NCBI RefSeq assembly: GCF_001562255.1
Contig: NZ_CP014301.1
Span: 4,557,501-4,621,500 of the forward strand
Origin: Bosea sp. PAMC 26642
GTDB lineage: Bacteria > Pseudomonadota > Alphaproteobacteria > Rhizobiales > Beijerinckiaceae
Direction: 5' to 3'
Length of the DNA stretch: 64,000 nt
Part shown: in pieces, positions 50,272 to 58,467 of the stretch
Position numbering within the stretch: the first letter of the stretch is position 1
How the letters are laid out: each line of letters starts with the position of its first letter
Translations under genes and position numbers: made by a program
The notes under the pieces: model-generated
What the model was told of the DNA's origin: nothing
The model's database searches: none
The model's input: only the letters and a program-made list of their open reading frames with translations

Positions 50272-51587
50272 GGCGCCACCGCGATGGCGTGGAAGAACGA
50301 GCCGGTCACCAGCCCGCGCCGGCTTCCGGCGGGCATGGGGGCTGAGCCATGCGGGTCCGTCACCATCGCGAAGGGCGCATCGTCGCCCGTCGAGACGATG
50401 GTGGCGTAGTGGAACTCATGCCCCGTCAGGGCCTGGCCGGCGTCGCCGAGCGGCCCGTCCGCCTGCAGCACGGCGCGGCGATAGCCGAGGTTCATCTTGC
50501 GCCGGGCAAAGGAGGTCTCGACCCCGAGCAGCCCGGCCATGGCGTGACTGACGCCATCGGCATCGATCAGGCTTTTGCCCAAAACCATGTAGCCGCCGCA
50601 TTCGCCATGCACCGGCCGCGTCTGCGCGAAGCCGCGCAGCCCCTCAAGGAACTGCGACGCGCCCGCCAGCCTGCCGGCATGCAGCTCGGGATAGCCGCCG
50701 GGCAGCCAGCAGGCGTCGCATTCGTCCGGTGGTGCTTCGTCGGCCAGTGGTGAGAACGGCACGAGTTCGGCGCCGCTCGCGCGCCAGCCCGCCTCGACAT
50801 GGGGATAGACGAAGCTGAAGGCGGCATCGCGCGCGATCGCGATGCACCGGCCGGGCGTGGGCAGGGCAGGGGCGGCCATGACAGCCGACGCCACGGTCGT
50901 CGCGCCGGCCACCGCGACGATCGCATCGAGATCGACTGCCGCCGCCACGGCATCCGCCAACGCATCGAGCCGCTGATGCAAATCCGCCGTCTCGCCGGCC
51001 TGCACCAGTCCCAGATGGCGCTCCGGCAGGATCAAGCTCGCCTCGCGCGGCAACGCGCCGAGCACCGGCAGCCCGATCCTGGCCATGCCCTGCCCGACCA
51101 GCCGGCTGTGCCGCTCGCTCGCGACCTTGTTGAGGATCACGCCGGCGATGCTGATGCGCGGATCGTAATGCATGCAGCCAAGTGCAATGGCCGCAGCCGA
51201 TTGCGCCTGTCCCGAAACGTCGATTACGAGCAGGATCGGCCAGCCGAACAGCGCCGCGACATCGGCGCTGGCACCGGTGCGGCCCTCAGGTCCTGGCACG
51301 CCGTCGAACAGCCCCATCGAGCCTTCCGCGATGATGAGGTCGGCCCCGTCGGCCGCGCCCTTCGCGATCTGGTGCAGCAGGGCTGTCGGCATGGCGAAGG
51401 AATCGAGATTGGCACTGGGCGCGCCCGTCGCCGCCGCATGGAAGGCGGGGTCGATATAGTCCGGCCCGCATTTCAGTCCGCGCACGGTCAAGCCTCGGCG
51501 CACCAGAGCCCGCTGCAGCCCGAGCGTGATCGTGGTCTTGCCCGAGCCCGAGCGGGGAGCCGCGATGATGAGGCCGGGCGCGGTCAT
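50268..51587 (-). CDS. cobB: hydrogenobyrinic acid a,c-diamide synthase (CobB/CbiA family)
   Basis: A 439-residue amidotransferase. The N-terminal ATP-binding domain has the P-loop APRSGSGKTTITLGLQRALV and GPDYIDPAFHAAATG, and the C-terminal glutaminase domain has nucleophile Cys in VHGECGGYMVLGKSLIDADG. It amidates the a and c side chains of hydrogenobyrinate before CobN inserts cobalt. It has the VRGLKCGPDYIDP region typical of CobB. Its 5' side faces a family B repeat and cbiD. Confidence 0.94.
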   Translation of the reverse strand: MTAPGLIIAAPRSGSGKTTITLGLQRALVRRGLTVRGLKCGPDYIDPAFHAAATGAPSANLDSFAMPTALLHQIAKGAADGADLIIAEGSMGLFDGVPGPEGRTGASADVAALFGWPILLVIDVSGQAQSAAAIALGCMHYDPRISIAGVILNKVASERHSRLVGQGMARIGLPVLGALPREASLILPERHLGLVQAGETADLHQRLDALADAVAAAVDLDAIVAVAGATTVASAVMAAPALPTPGRCIAIARDAAFSFVYPHVEAGWRASGAELVPFSPLADEAPPDECDACWLPGGYPELHAGRLAGASQFLEGLRGFAQTRPVHGECGGYMVLGKSLIDADGVSHAMAGLLGVETSFARRKMNLGYRRAVLQADGPLGDAGQALTGHEFHYATIVSTGDDAPFAMVTDPHGSAPMPAGSRRGLVTGSFFHAIAVAP

Positions 51588-51600
51588 GGGCGGGCTCCAG

Positions 51601-51681
51601 CGTCATTGCGAGCGCAGCGAAGCAATCTACAGCCGCGCGCTCCGAGTCCCCCTCGATTGCTTCGCTGCGCTCGCAATGACG
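51601..51681. repeat. dispersed palindromic repeat, family B, copy 3
   Basis: An 81-base, nearly perfect long palindrome with ends CGTCATTGCGAGCGCAGCGA / TCGCTGCGCTCGCAATGACG (fully complementary over about 27 bases to AAGCAAT / ATTGCTT). It occupies most of the 134-bp divergent gap between cobB and cbiD, leaving little ordinary promoter space. Confidence 0.92.
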
Positions 51682-51721
51682 ATGACTGACGCCGGCCCGC
51701 GCCTGCGCTATGCAATCCGCC

Positions 51722-52822
51722 ATGGACGAGATGCCAACAGGGGAATTGCGGCGCGGCTGGACGACGGGCGCCTGCGCCGCGGCGGCCGCCAAATCCGCCT
51801 ATGTCGGCTGGGTGACGGGCGAATTCATCGATCCGGTCGTCATCACACTGCCGGGCGGACAGCAGCCGGCCTTCGCGCTCGCCAGCCATGCCGTCCATGC
51901 CGAAGGCGCGCAGGCCGGCATCGTCAAGGATGCCGGCGACGATCCCGACGTCACCCATGGCGCGACCGTGCTTGTCCATGTCGGTCCGGCGCCTGCCGGG
52001 GCAGGCATCGTCTTCCAGGCCGGAGAGGGCGTCGGCACGGTCACGCTGCCGGGCCTGCCCTTGCCGGTCGGCGAGCCCGCCATCAACCCGATGCCGCGCG
52101 AGATGATCCGACAGGCTCTGGCTGAGACGCAGGCCGCGACCAGCGGCCCGCGCGATGTCACCGTCACCATCGCCATCCCCGGCGGCGACATCATCGCGCA
52201 AAAGACCATGAATCCGCGACTCGGCATCGTCGGCGGGCTGTCGATCCTCGGCACGACCGGGATCGTGATCCCGTTCTCCTGCGCCGCCTGGATCCATTCG
52301 ATCCATCGCGGCATCGATGTCGCGCGCGCGACGGGCCTGAACCATGTCGCCGGCGCCACCGGATCGACCTCCGAGGCTGCGATCCGGCAGCTTCACGGCC
52401 TGCCCGAGCAGGCCCTCATCGACATGGGCGACTTCGCCGGTGGAATGCTCAAATACCTGCGCAAGCACCCGGTCGCGCGCGTCACGATCGCCGGCGGCTT
52501 CGCAAAGATGGTCAAGCTCGGCCAGGGCATGCTCGATCTTCACTCGCGCGCTGGGCCCGTCGATCTCGCCTGGCTGTCGGATCGGTTGCGCGAGGCCGGT
52601 GGCGGCGAGGATCTCGCCGCGTGGGTGCCGCAGGCGAACACCGCGTTGGAGGTGCTGCAACGAGCCCAAGCCGCCGGCCTGCCGCTGGCCGAGGTGGTTG
52701 CGGGATATGCCTGGACGAATGCTGCCCGCTCGCTCGGCGTGCCTGATTCGGAACTGGAGATCGCGGTGTTCGACCGGCAGGGCGGATTGGTGGCGAAGAC
52801 GCCGTTCCGAAAGATCGGCTGA
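51722..52822 (+). CDS. cbiD: cobalt-precorrin-5B C1-methyltransferase CbiD
   Basis: A 366-residue CbiD. The hallmark LRRGWTTGACAAAAAKSAYV starts near residue 8, followed by NPMPREMIRQAL, GLSILGTTGIVIPFSCAAWI and VTIAGGFAKMVKLGQGMLDL with the conserved HSRAG. ATG 51722 was chosen; 51710 is also possible. CbiD is the C-1 methyltransferase usually assigned to the anaerobic pathway, where aerobic organisms often use CobF. Its stop lies 5 bp from the convergent cobM stop. Confidence 0.93.
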   Translation: MDEMPTGELRRGWTTGACAAAAAKSAYVGWVTGEFIDPVVITLPGGQQPAFALASHAVHAEGAQAGIVKDAGDDPDVTHGATVLVHVGPAPAGAGIVFQAGEGVGTVTLPGLPLPVGEPAINPMPREMIRQALAETQAATSGPRDVTVTIAIPGGDIIAQKTMNPRLGIVGGLSILGTTGIVIPFSCAAWIHSIHRGIDVARATGLNHVAGATGSTSEAAIRQLHGLPEQALIDMGDFAGGMLKYLRKHPVARVTIAGGFAKMVKLGQGMLDLHSRAGPVDLAWLSDRLREAGGGEDLAAWVPQANTALEVLQRAQAAGLPLAEVVAGYAWTNAARSLGVPDSELEIAVFDRQGGLVAKTPFRKIG

Positions 52823-52827
52823 GGCTC

Positions 52828-53592
52828 TCATGCGCCGCCTCCCGGCCTGAAGCGGCGATCATAGCCTGCCGAATATAGCGCGCTCTCGCCGAAATCGCCC
52901 GAGCCCAGCGCCGACCCGACCAGAATCAGCGCCGTGCGCTCCAGCCCTGACTCCCGCACCTGCGCCGCGATGCCCGACAGCGTCCCGCGCAGCACGCGCT
53001 CATCGGGCCAGGATGCGCGGAACACGATCGCGACGGGGCAATCCGGCCCGTAGAACGGCGAGAGCTCGCTCACCACCTGCTCGATCACATGGATCGACAG
53101 ATGGATCGCAAGCGTCGCGCCGGACGCCGCGAAGGTCGCGAGCGTCTCCTTCGGAGGCATCGCCGAAGCCCGACCGGATGTGCGCGTCAGCACGAGCGAC
53201 TGCGCCACGCCCGGCAGCGTCAGTTCGCGCCTGAGTGCCGCGGCCGCCGCCGCAAAGGCCGGGACGCCGGGCGTCACGTCGTAGGGTATGCCGAGCGCGT
53301 CGAGCCGGCGCATCTGTTCGCCACAGGCGCTCCAGATCGAAACGTCGCCCGAATGCAGCCGCGCCACGTCCTGCCCGGCCTCGTGCGCTGTTTTCATCTC
53401 CGCGATGATCGCATCGAGATCGAGCGGGGCGGTATCGAGGATGCGTGCGCCGGCTGGGCACCAGTCGAGCATCGCCTTCGGGATCAGCGAGCCGGCATAG
53501 AGGCAGACCGGGCAGCTCGCGATCAGATCGCGCCCGCGCACGGTGATGAGATCGGGTGCGCCGGGGCCGGCGCCGATGAAATGGACGGTCAT
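52828..53592 (-). CDS. cobM: precorrin-4 C11-methyltransferase
   Basis: A 254-residue SAM-dependent tetrapyrrole methyltransferase. It has the family start [36 protein letters not shown], the SAM loop [18 protein letters not shown] and [18 protein letters not shown]. It makes precorrin-5. Its start overlaps the cobE stop by 4 bp (ATGA). The C-terminal [19 protein letters not shown] is typical of CobM/CbiF. Confidence 0.95.
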   Translation of the reverse strand: MTVHFIGAGPGAPDLITVRGRDLIASCPVCLYAGSLIPKAMLDWCPAGARILDTAPLDLDAIIAEMKTAHEAGQDVARLHSGDVSIWSACGEQMRRLDALGIPYDVTPGVPAFAAAAAALRRELTLPGVAQSLVLTRTSGRASAMPPKETLATFAASGATLAIHLSIHVIEQVVSELSPFYGPDCPVAIVFRASWPDERVLRGTLSGIAAQVRESGLERTALILVGSALGSGDFGESALYSAGYDRRFRPGGGA

Positions 53593-53978
53593 GATGCCGC
53601 TCTCGCCAGCGCACAGGTCACGCGCGCCGTCGCGATGCGCGGCTGGACCAGCGTTCCGCCCGGTCCCGCAGCGGCGAGTGCGGCGGCTTCCGCCACCGAA
53701 CCGACGCCATAGAGCGAGACGATCCGGGTCGAGCGCGTGGCGCAGGCGGCCTCATAGTCCTTGAGCGCCTCGTCGGGCACAACCACGAGTTCGGCCGCGC
53801 GGCTGGCGGCAGCGGCGGTAAGCCCCGGTTCGGTCATCCGGCTCGACAGCGTGGCGAGCCGCGGCGTGCCTTCGCCCGCGACACCGGCAAGCGCCAGCGC
53901 TTCGTCCAGGCAGGCGAGGATGTCGGCTTCGCTGGTACCGGGCCGCAAGCCCAGCCCCGCGACGAGGCGGCCGATCAT
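53589..53978 (-). CDS. cobE: cobalamin biosynthesis protein CobE (CbiG C-terminal domain)
   Basis: A 129-residue single-domain protein: [58 protein letters not shown] and [20 protein letters not shown] match the CbiG C-terminal fold. Its exact reaction in the aerobic pathway is not settled; it is linked to precorrin-5/6 steps. It is translationally coupled to cobM. A family A repeat separates it from cobL. Confidence 0.9.
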   Translation of the reverse strand: MIGRLVAGLGLRPGTSEADILACLDEALALAGVAGEGTPRLATLSSRMTEPGLTAAAASRAAELVVVPDEALKDYEAACATRSTRIVSLYGVGSVAEAAALAAAGPGGTLVQPRIATARVTCALARAAS

Positions 53979-54004
53979 CGCTCAGTCCTCGATGCCACCC
54001 ACAC

Positions 54005-54113
54005 CGTCATTCCGGGCAAGCGAAGCGCAGACCCGGAATCTATCATAGGGCACCGGCAGCACTCTATGATGGATTCCGGATCGGCGCCGCTTCGCGGCTT
54101 GTCCGGAATGACG
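54005..54113. repeat. dispersed palindromic repeat, family A, copy 4
   Basis: About 109 bases with inverted ends CGTCATTCCGG / CCGGAATGACG and internal GGAATCTATCATAG / CTATGATGGATTCC arms. It lies inside the cobL-cobE-cobM operon, in the 157-bp gap between cobE and cobL. Confidence 0.9.
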
Positions 54114-54135
54114 GCGTGGGTGGAGGAAAGCAATC

Positions 54136-55386
54136 TCACGGCTTCTCGACCCGCCATTGCGTCACCGGCATCGCCGGCCGCCAGCCATGCTTGCTGCCGA
54201 CGGGGGCGAGTCGGTCGATCGAGATGCGCCGCAGCGAACCGCCATGCGCGGCATGGAGCGCCGCGAGCTTCGCCTCGCCTTCGATCGTCACGACATTGGC
54301 GACAAGCCGGCCGCCCGGCTTCAGCGCCGTCCAGGCACCCTCGAACAGCCCCTCCACCGTCAGCCCGCCGCCGATAAAGACCGCATCCGGTGCAGGCCGT
54401 CCGGCAAAACCCTCAGGCGCCGCGCCGACGACCTCGACCGAAAGCCCTCCGAGCTCGACCTTGTTGCGGGTGATGCGGTGGGCCCGTTCCGGCTTGGCCT
54501 CGAAGGCGACCGCCCGGTTGCGGAGATGGCGCTGGCACCATTCGATCGCGACGGAACCCGAGCCCGCGCCGACATCCCAGAGCAGTTCGCCGCCGCGTGG
54601 CGCGAGCGCCGAGATCGTGATCGCGCGGATCTCCGATTTGGTGATCTGCCCGTCATGGGCGAACCAGTCCTCGTCGAGCCCCGGCGCCAGCGGCAGGATG
54701 CGTGAATCACGCCCGGCCGCGACATCGACCGCGATCATGTTCAGCGGCACGATGTCGTCGAAGGCAAAGGCGTCGGCGCGGGTCTCGCGGACGCGCTCCT
54801 GCGGGCCGCCGAGCGCTTCCATCACGACGATGCGGCTGGCACCCAGGCCGCGCGCGCTCATCAGTTCGGCGACGGCACGCGGCGTCGTCTCGTCCCATGA
54901 CAGAGCGAGGATGCGGGCTCCCGGCTGCAGATGCGGCACGATCCGGTAGAGCGTGCGGCCATGCAGCGAGACCAGCGCGCATTCCTCCTGCGGCCAGCGC
55001 ATCCGTGTGCAGGCCATCGCGAAGGAGGAGATCTGCGGGATGATCCGCATCTCCTGCGCCGGGATCGCCTTGGTCAGACCGGCCCCGATTCCGTAATGGA
55101 AAGGATCGCTGGTCGCGAGCACGCAGACCTTGCGGCCGCGCTCGGCCAGGATCGCCGGCAGGGCGTTGCGGAAGGGCTGCGGCCAGGCCCGCAATTCGCC
55201 CGGCACGGCACCCACCAGCGCGATATGGCGCTCGCCGCCGAACACGATCTCCGCGTCGTCGAGGGCGGCCAGCGCCTCCGGCGACAGCCCCGCCCGGCCG
55301 TCCTCGCCGAGGCCGATCAGCGCGAGCCACGGCCCGGTCTCGTCCCGGCTCGACAGCCTATCCGTTTCAAGCGTAACTAGTGACAT
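54136..55386 (-). CDS. cobL: precorrin-6Y C5,15-methyltransferase (decarboxylating)
   Basis: A 416-residue CbiE-CbiT fusion. The N-terminal CbiE methyltransferase has LALIGLGEDGRAGLSPEALA and VLATSDPFHYGIGAGLTKAI. The C-terminal CbiT domain has GQITKSEIRAITISALAPRG, LLWDVGAGSGSVAIEWCQRH and PDAVFIGGGLTVEGLFEGAW. It methylates C-5 and C-15 with loss of CO2. ATG 55386 is preceded by GAGGA; no other start codon occurs before the conserved region. That ATG and the cobK ATG on the other strand share one CATG. Confidence 0.94.
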   Translation of the reverse strand: MSLVTLETDRLSSRDETGPWLALIGLGEDGRAGLSPEALAALDDAEIVFGGERHIALVGAVPGELRAWPQPFRNALPAILAERGRKVCVLATSDPFHYGIGAGLTKAIPAQEMRIIPQISSFAMACTRMRWPQEECALVSLHGRTLYRIVPHLQPGARILALSWDETTPRAVAELMSARGLGASRIVVMEALGGPQERVRETRADAFAFDDIVPLNMIAVDVAAGRDSRILPLAPGLDEDWFAHDGQITKSEIRAITISALAPRGGELLWDVGAGSGSVAIEWCQRHLRNRAVAFEAKPERAHRITRNKVELGGLSVEVVGAAPEGFAGRPAPDAVFIGGGLTVEGLFEGAWTALKPGGRLVANVVTIEGEAKLAALHAAHGGSLRRISIDRLAPVGSKHGWRPAMPVTQWRVEKP

Positions 55387-56149
55387 GACCGTCCTCATCC
55401 TCGGCGGAACCAGCGAAGCGGCAGCACTTGACCGGCATCTGGCCGACCAGGCTCCCGAAATTCGCGCCATCGTTTCCCTGGCTGGGCATACCGCCGATCC
55501 CAGGCCCCTGAACCTTCCCGTCCGCATCGGCGGCTTCGGCGGCATCGAGGGTCTGCGGCGCTATCTGCAGGAAGAAGGCATCGTCGCCGTCGTCGATGCG
55601 ACCCATCCCTTTGCTGCGATTATGCCTTTTCATGCGCAGGCCGCCTGCAAGGCCGAGAACGTGCCTCTGCTGGCGATCCGCCGCAAGCCCTGGGAACCGC
55701 GCGAGGGCGATCGCTGGAACTCGGTCATCGACATGGACGCCGCCGTCGAGGCGCTTGGCACGACGCCAAGGCGCGTCTTCCTTACCGTCGGCCGGCTCGA
55801 ACTGCCCCATTTCGCCGACTCGCCGCGCCATCGCTATCTCGTGCGCGTGATCGAGCCGATCGGCGACCGGCTTCCGCTTCACGACGTCACCGTGATCCAG
55901 CAGCGCGGGCCGTTCCATGCCGATGACGAGGAGGATCTGATGCGCCGCGAAGGCGTCGAGATCCTCGTCACCAAGAACTCCGGCGGCGACGCCACCGCCG
56001 GCAAGCTCATCGCTGCGCGCCGGCTCGGGCTCCCGGTGATCATGGTCGAGCGGCCGGCCAAGCCCGATGTCGAGAGCGTCGAGCATATCGATCAGGTCCT
56101 GCCCTGGCTGGTGGCGCAGGGGCTCTTCGTTACCGAGCGCGGCGTATAG
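55385..56149 (+). CDS. cobK: precorrin-6A reductase
   Basis: A 254-residue NADPH-dependent reductase of the CobK/CbiJ family. Start MTVLILGGTSEAAALDRHLA is canonical for the family. It also has VRIGGFGGIEGLRRYLQEEG, VDATHPFAAIMPFHAQAACK, VFLTVGRLELPHFADSP and VTKNSGGDATAGKLIAARRL. It reduces precorrin-6A to 6B before CobL acts. Its start codon overlaps the cobL start on the opposite strand, and its 3' end overlaps cobJ by 58 bp. Confidence 0.94.
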   Translation: MTVLILGGTSEAAALDRHLADQAPEIRAIVSLAGHTADPRPLNLPVRIGGFGGIEGLRRYLQEEGIVAVVDATHPFAAIMPFHAQAACKAENVPLLAIRRKPWEPREGDRWNSVIDMDAAVEALGTTPRRVFLTVGRLELPHFADSPRHRYLVRVIEPIGDRLPLHDVTVIQQRGPFHADDEEDLMRREGVEILVTKNSGGDATAGKLIAARRLGLPVIMVERPAKPDVESVEHIDQVLPWLVAQGLFVTERGV

Positions 56150-57075
56150 ACGTAAGGTGCAGCATCTCCGCGCGCGATCAGCCGGGTCGATGAGGCGCCG
56201 ATCATCACCAGCGTCGCCATGTCGGCAGATTCCGCAACTGTGATGGCCTCGGTCAGCGTCAGCACGCGCAGGACTTCGTCGGGGCGCCCCACGGCGCGGG
56301 CGAAGATCACGGGCGTTTGGCCCGCGCGATGCACCGCGGCGAGCTTGAGCGCTTCGCCCAGTTGCCAAGGCCGCGCCTTCGATATCGGATTGTAGAGGCA
56401 GATCACGAAATCGGCCTTCAGCACCGCCTCGAGCCGCGCCGTCACCACCTCCCAGGGTTTCAGATTGTCCGACAGCGAGATCGCGCAGAAATCGCCGCCG
56501 AGCGGTGCACCAGCCTTTGCGGCGGCAGCGAGCATGGCGGTGATGCCGGGTTCGACCGTGATCGGCAATGTAAGCCATTCCGGCTCGCCGCCTTCCAACG
56601 CCTCAAATACCGCCGCCGCCATCGCGAACACCCCGGGATCGCCGCCGGAGACGACGGCAACGGTTCTGCCCGTCGTCGCGAGCCGCAGTGCATGTTCGGC
56701 GCGCGCGATCTCGACGCGGTTGTCAGAAGCGTGTCTCGTCTGACCTGCGCGAGCTGGAAGGCGGTCGAGATAGGGGGCATAACCGACGAGATCGCTCGCA
56801 GCCTCGATCGCGGCTTGAGCCGCCGGCGTCAGCCAATGCGCCGCGCCGGGGCCGAGCCCGACGATGGTCAGCGAGCCTTCCGCCGCTTTGTGTCGAAGCT
56901 CGTCCGTTTCCACCTCCGCGCTGTCATCCCGGGCGGAGCCCAGCGGAGACCCGGGTTCCATGCCTGAACCTTTCTCGGAAAGGCTCCGGAATGGGTCCCG
57001 GATCGGCGCGGCTTCGCCGCTTGTCCGGGATGACGGCGGAGAGTTGGGATCGGAAAGGGGTAAGTCCATGGTCAC
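56092..57075 (-). CDS. cobJ: precorrin-3B C17-methyltransferase
   Basis: A 327-codon frame whose methyltransferase proper begins near residue 69 (LTIVGLGPGAAHWLTPAAQA) and continues with VAVVSGGDPGVFAMAAAVFE, GAPLGGDFCAISLSDNLKPW and YNPISKARPWQLGEALKLAA. It performs ring contraction at C-20 and methylation at C-17. The first 52 or so residues are mostly encoded by a family A repeat (56922-57034). GTG 57075 overlaps the cobI stop by 4 bp, the coupling used through this operon. A downstream GTG at 56913 would give a 273-aa protein free of repeat-coded residues. Confidence 0.9.
   Translation of the reverse strand: MTMDLPLSDPNSPPSSRTSGEAAPIRDPFRSLSEKGSGMEPGSPLGSARDDSAEVETDELRHKAAEGSLTIVGLGPGAAHWLTPAAQAAIEAASDLVGYAPYLDRLPARAGQTRHASDNRVEIARAEHALRLATTGRTVAVVSGGDPGVFAMAAAVFEALEGGEPEWLTLPITVEPGITAMLAAAAKAGAPLGGDFCAISLSDNLKPWEVVTARLEAVLKADFVICLYNPISKARPWQLGEALKLAAVHRAGQTPVIFARAVGRPDEVLRVLTLTEAITVAESADMATLVMIGASSTRLIARGDAAPYVYTPRSVTKSPCATSQGRT
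56922..57034. repeat. dispersed palindromic repeat, family A, copy 5, within the cobJ 5' region
   Basis: About 113 bases with ends TGTCATCCCGGG / GTCCGGGATGACG and internal GGTTCCATGCC / CGGAATGGGTCCC arms. It lies between the coupled cobJ start and the first conserved cobJ residues, with the frame left open through it. Confidence 0.88.
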
Positions 57076-57830
57076 AGCCGCCGCCCCTCGCCGGGCACCA
57101 GCACCATCGAGAAATACGGCGCCTCATCGTCACCCTTGTCGCTAAGCTTCGCCACGACCTGCTCGGCCATGGTCGCGCGCTCGACATAGATCGCGCGGTG
57201 AATCAGTCCCGCGGTCTTCAAGGCGCGGCGGACCTTGGGCAGGTTGCGGCCGAGCTTCATGATCACGGCCGCATCGGTATCGACCAGGCGACGGACCAGC
57301 TCGCCCTCGGGCAGCGTGCCCGGCAACACGGTCATCACGTCGTCGCCCCAGGTGATTGGCGCGCCGGCCCGCGTCCAGGCGCCGGCCATGCCGGTGACGC
57401 CGGGCACCACCTCGGTCGCAAAGCGAGGGCTCAGCCGCCGCCAGAGATGCATGAAGGAGCCGTAGAAGAACGGGTCGCCGTCGCAGAGCACGGCGAGCGT
57501 GCGGCCGGCCTCCATCTCGGCGGCCAGTCTTGCCGCGGCCTCGTCGTAGAAGGCGGTGATCGGCCCGTCATAGGCCGCCTCGCCGACCTCGGCCTCGGTC
57601 GTCACCGGAAAGGCGAGCTCGATCTCGCGCGCCGGATCGGGTGCGACCACGGCATCGGCCGTGACGCGGGCATTGCCGCGCCGGCCGCGTTTGCAGAAAT
57701 GCACCAGCCGGTCGGCTTTCAGGATGATGTCGCGCGCCCGCACTGTCATGTAGTCCGGGTCGCCGGGACCAAGCCCCACGCCGAACAGCATCGCCTTTCC
57801 AGCGGTAGATTGGGCCGGTTCGAGCGTCAC
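57072..57830 (-). CDS. cobI: precorrin-2 C20-methyltransferase
   Basis: A 252-residue tetrapyrrole methyltransferase from GTG 57830, 4 bp after the cobH stop; ATG 57791 is an alternative nearer the conserved start MLFGVGLGPGDPDYMTVRAR. It also has VHFCKRGRRGNARV, AVLCDGDPFFYGSFMHLWRR and VVPGVTGMAGAWTRAGAPIT. It makes precorrin-3A. It is the third-last gene of the cobN-G-H-I-J unit's core order and couples to cobJ. Confidence 0.94.
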   Translation of the reverse strand: MTLEPAQSTAGKAMLFGVGLGPGDPDYMTVRARDIILKADRLVHFCKRGRRGNARVTADAVVAPDPAREIELAFPVTTEAEVGEAAYDGPITAFYDEAAARLAAEMEAGRTLAVLCDGDPFFYGSFMHLWRRLSPRFATEVVPGVTGMAGAWTRAGAPITWGDDVMTVLPGTLPEGELVRRLVDTDAAVIMKLGRNLPKVRRALKTAGLIHRAIYVERATMAEQVVAKLSDKGDDEAPYFSMVLVPGEGRRL

Positions 57831-57834
57831 CGGC

Positions 57835-58467
57835 TCATTCCTTCTCTTGGGCCAGCGCATTGACGGCGGCAGCCGCCATTGCCGAACCGCCGCGCCGCCC
57901 ACGCACGACGAGGAAAGGTACGCGCCCGTCATCGGCCAGCGCCTGCTTCGATTCCGCCGCGCCGACGAAGCCAACCGGAATCCCGATCACCGCGGCAGGC
58001 TTGGGCGCGCCGGCATCGAGCATTTCGAGCAGGTGGAACAGCGCGGTCGGGGCATTGCCGATGACGACGAGCGCGCCGCCGAGCTGCGGACGCCAGAATT
58101 CCATCGCGGCGGCCGAGCGCGTCGTGCCCATCTCGGTCGCGAGCGCCGGTGTGCGGGGATCGTCCAGCGTGCAGATCACTGCGTTGCCGGCGGGCAGGCG
58201 GGCGCGGGTGACGCCGTTGGCGACCATCTTGGCGTCGCATAGGATCGGCGCGCCTGCGCGCAGCGCGGCCTCGGCGGCCGTGCAAAAATCGGCCGACATC
58301 GCCACATCCTTGGGCAGGTCGGTCATGCCGCAGGCATGGATCATCCGCACCACGAGCCGAGCTGCGCTGCCCTCGAAACGCGACAGGTCGGCTTCCGCGC
58401 GGATGATCGCGAAGGAGCGCTCATAGATCGCCGCCCCGTCGTGGATGTAGTCGTAGCGCGTGTTCAA
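57835..58467 (-). CDS. cobH: precorrin-8X methylmutase
   Basis: A 210-residue CobH/CbiC protein. It has YDYIHDGAAIYERSFAIIRA with the conserved early region, catalytic His in RMIHACGMTDLPKDVAMSAD, CDAKMVANGVTRARLPAGN and TRSAAAMEFWRPQLGGALVV, ending with RGRRGGSAMAAAAVNALA. It moves the C-11 methyl to C-12, giving hydrogenobyrinate. It begins with TTG at 58467, overlapping the cobG stop (TTGA), a rare start suited to translational coupling. Confidence 0.95.
   Translation of the reverse strand: MNTRYDYIHDGAAIYERSFAIIRAEADLSRFEGSAARLVVRMIHACGMTDLPKDVAMSADFCTAAEAALRAGAPILCDAKMVANGVTRARLPAGNAVICTLDDPRTPALATEMGTTRSAAAMEFWRPQLGGALVVIGNAPTALFHLLEMLDAGAPKPAAVIGIPVGFVGAAESKQALADDGRVPFLVVRGRRGGSAMAAAAVNALAQEKE

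Noticed and set aside
51588..51721. Cobalamin riboswitch upstream of cobB or cbiD
   Set aside because: No B12-box-like conserved sequence was seen; the gap is a palindromic repeat. Any riboswitch would be outside the window, upstream of cobW.
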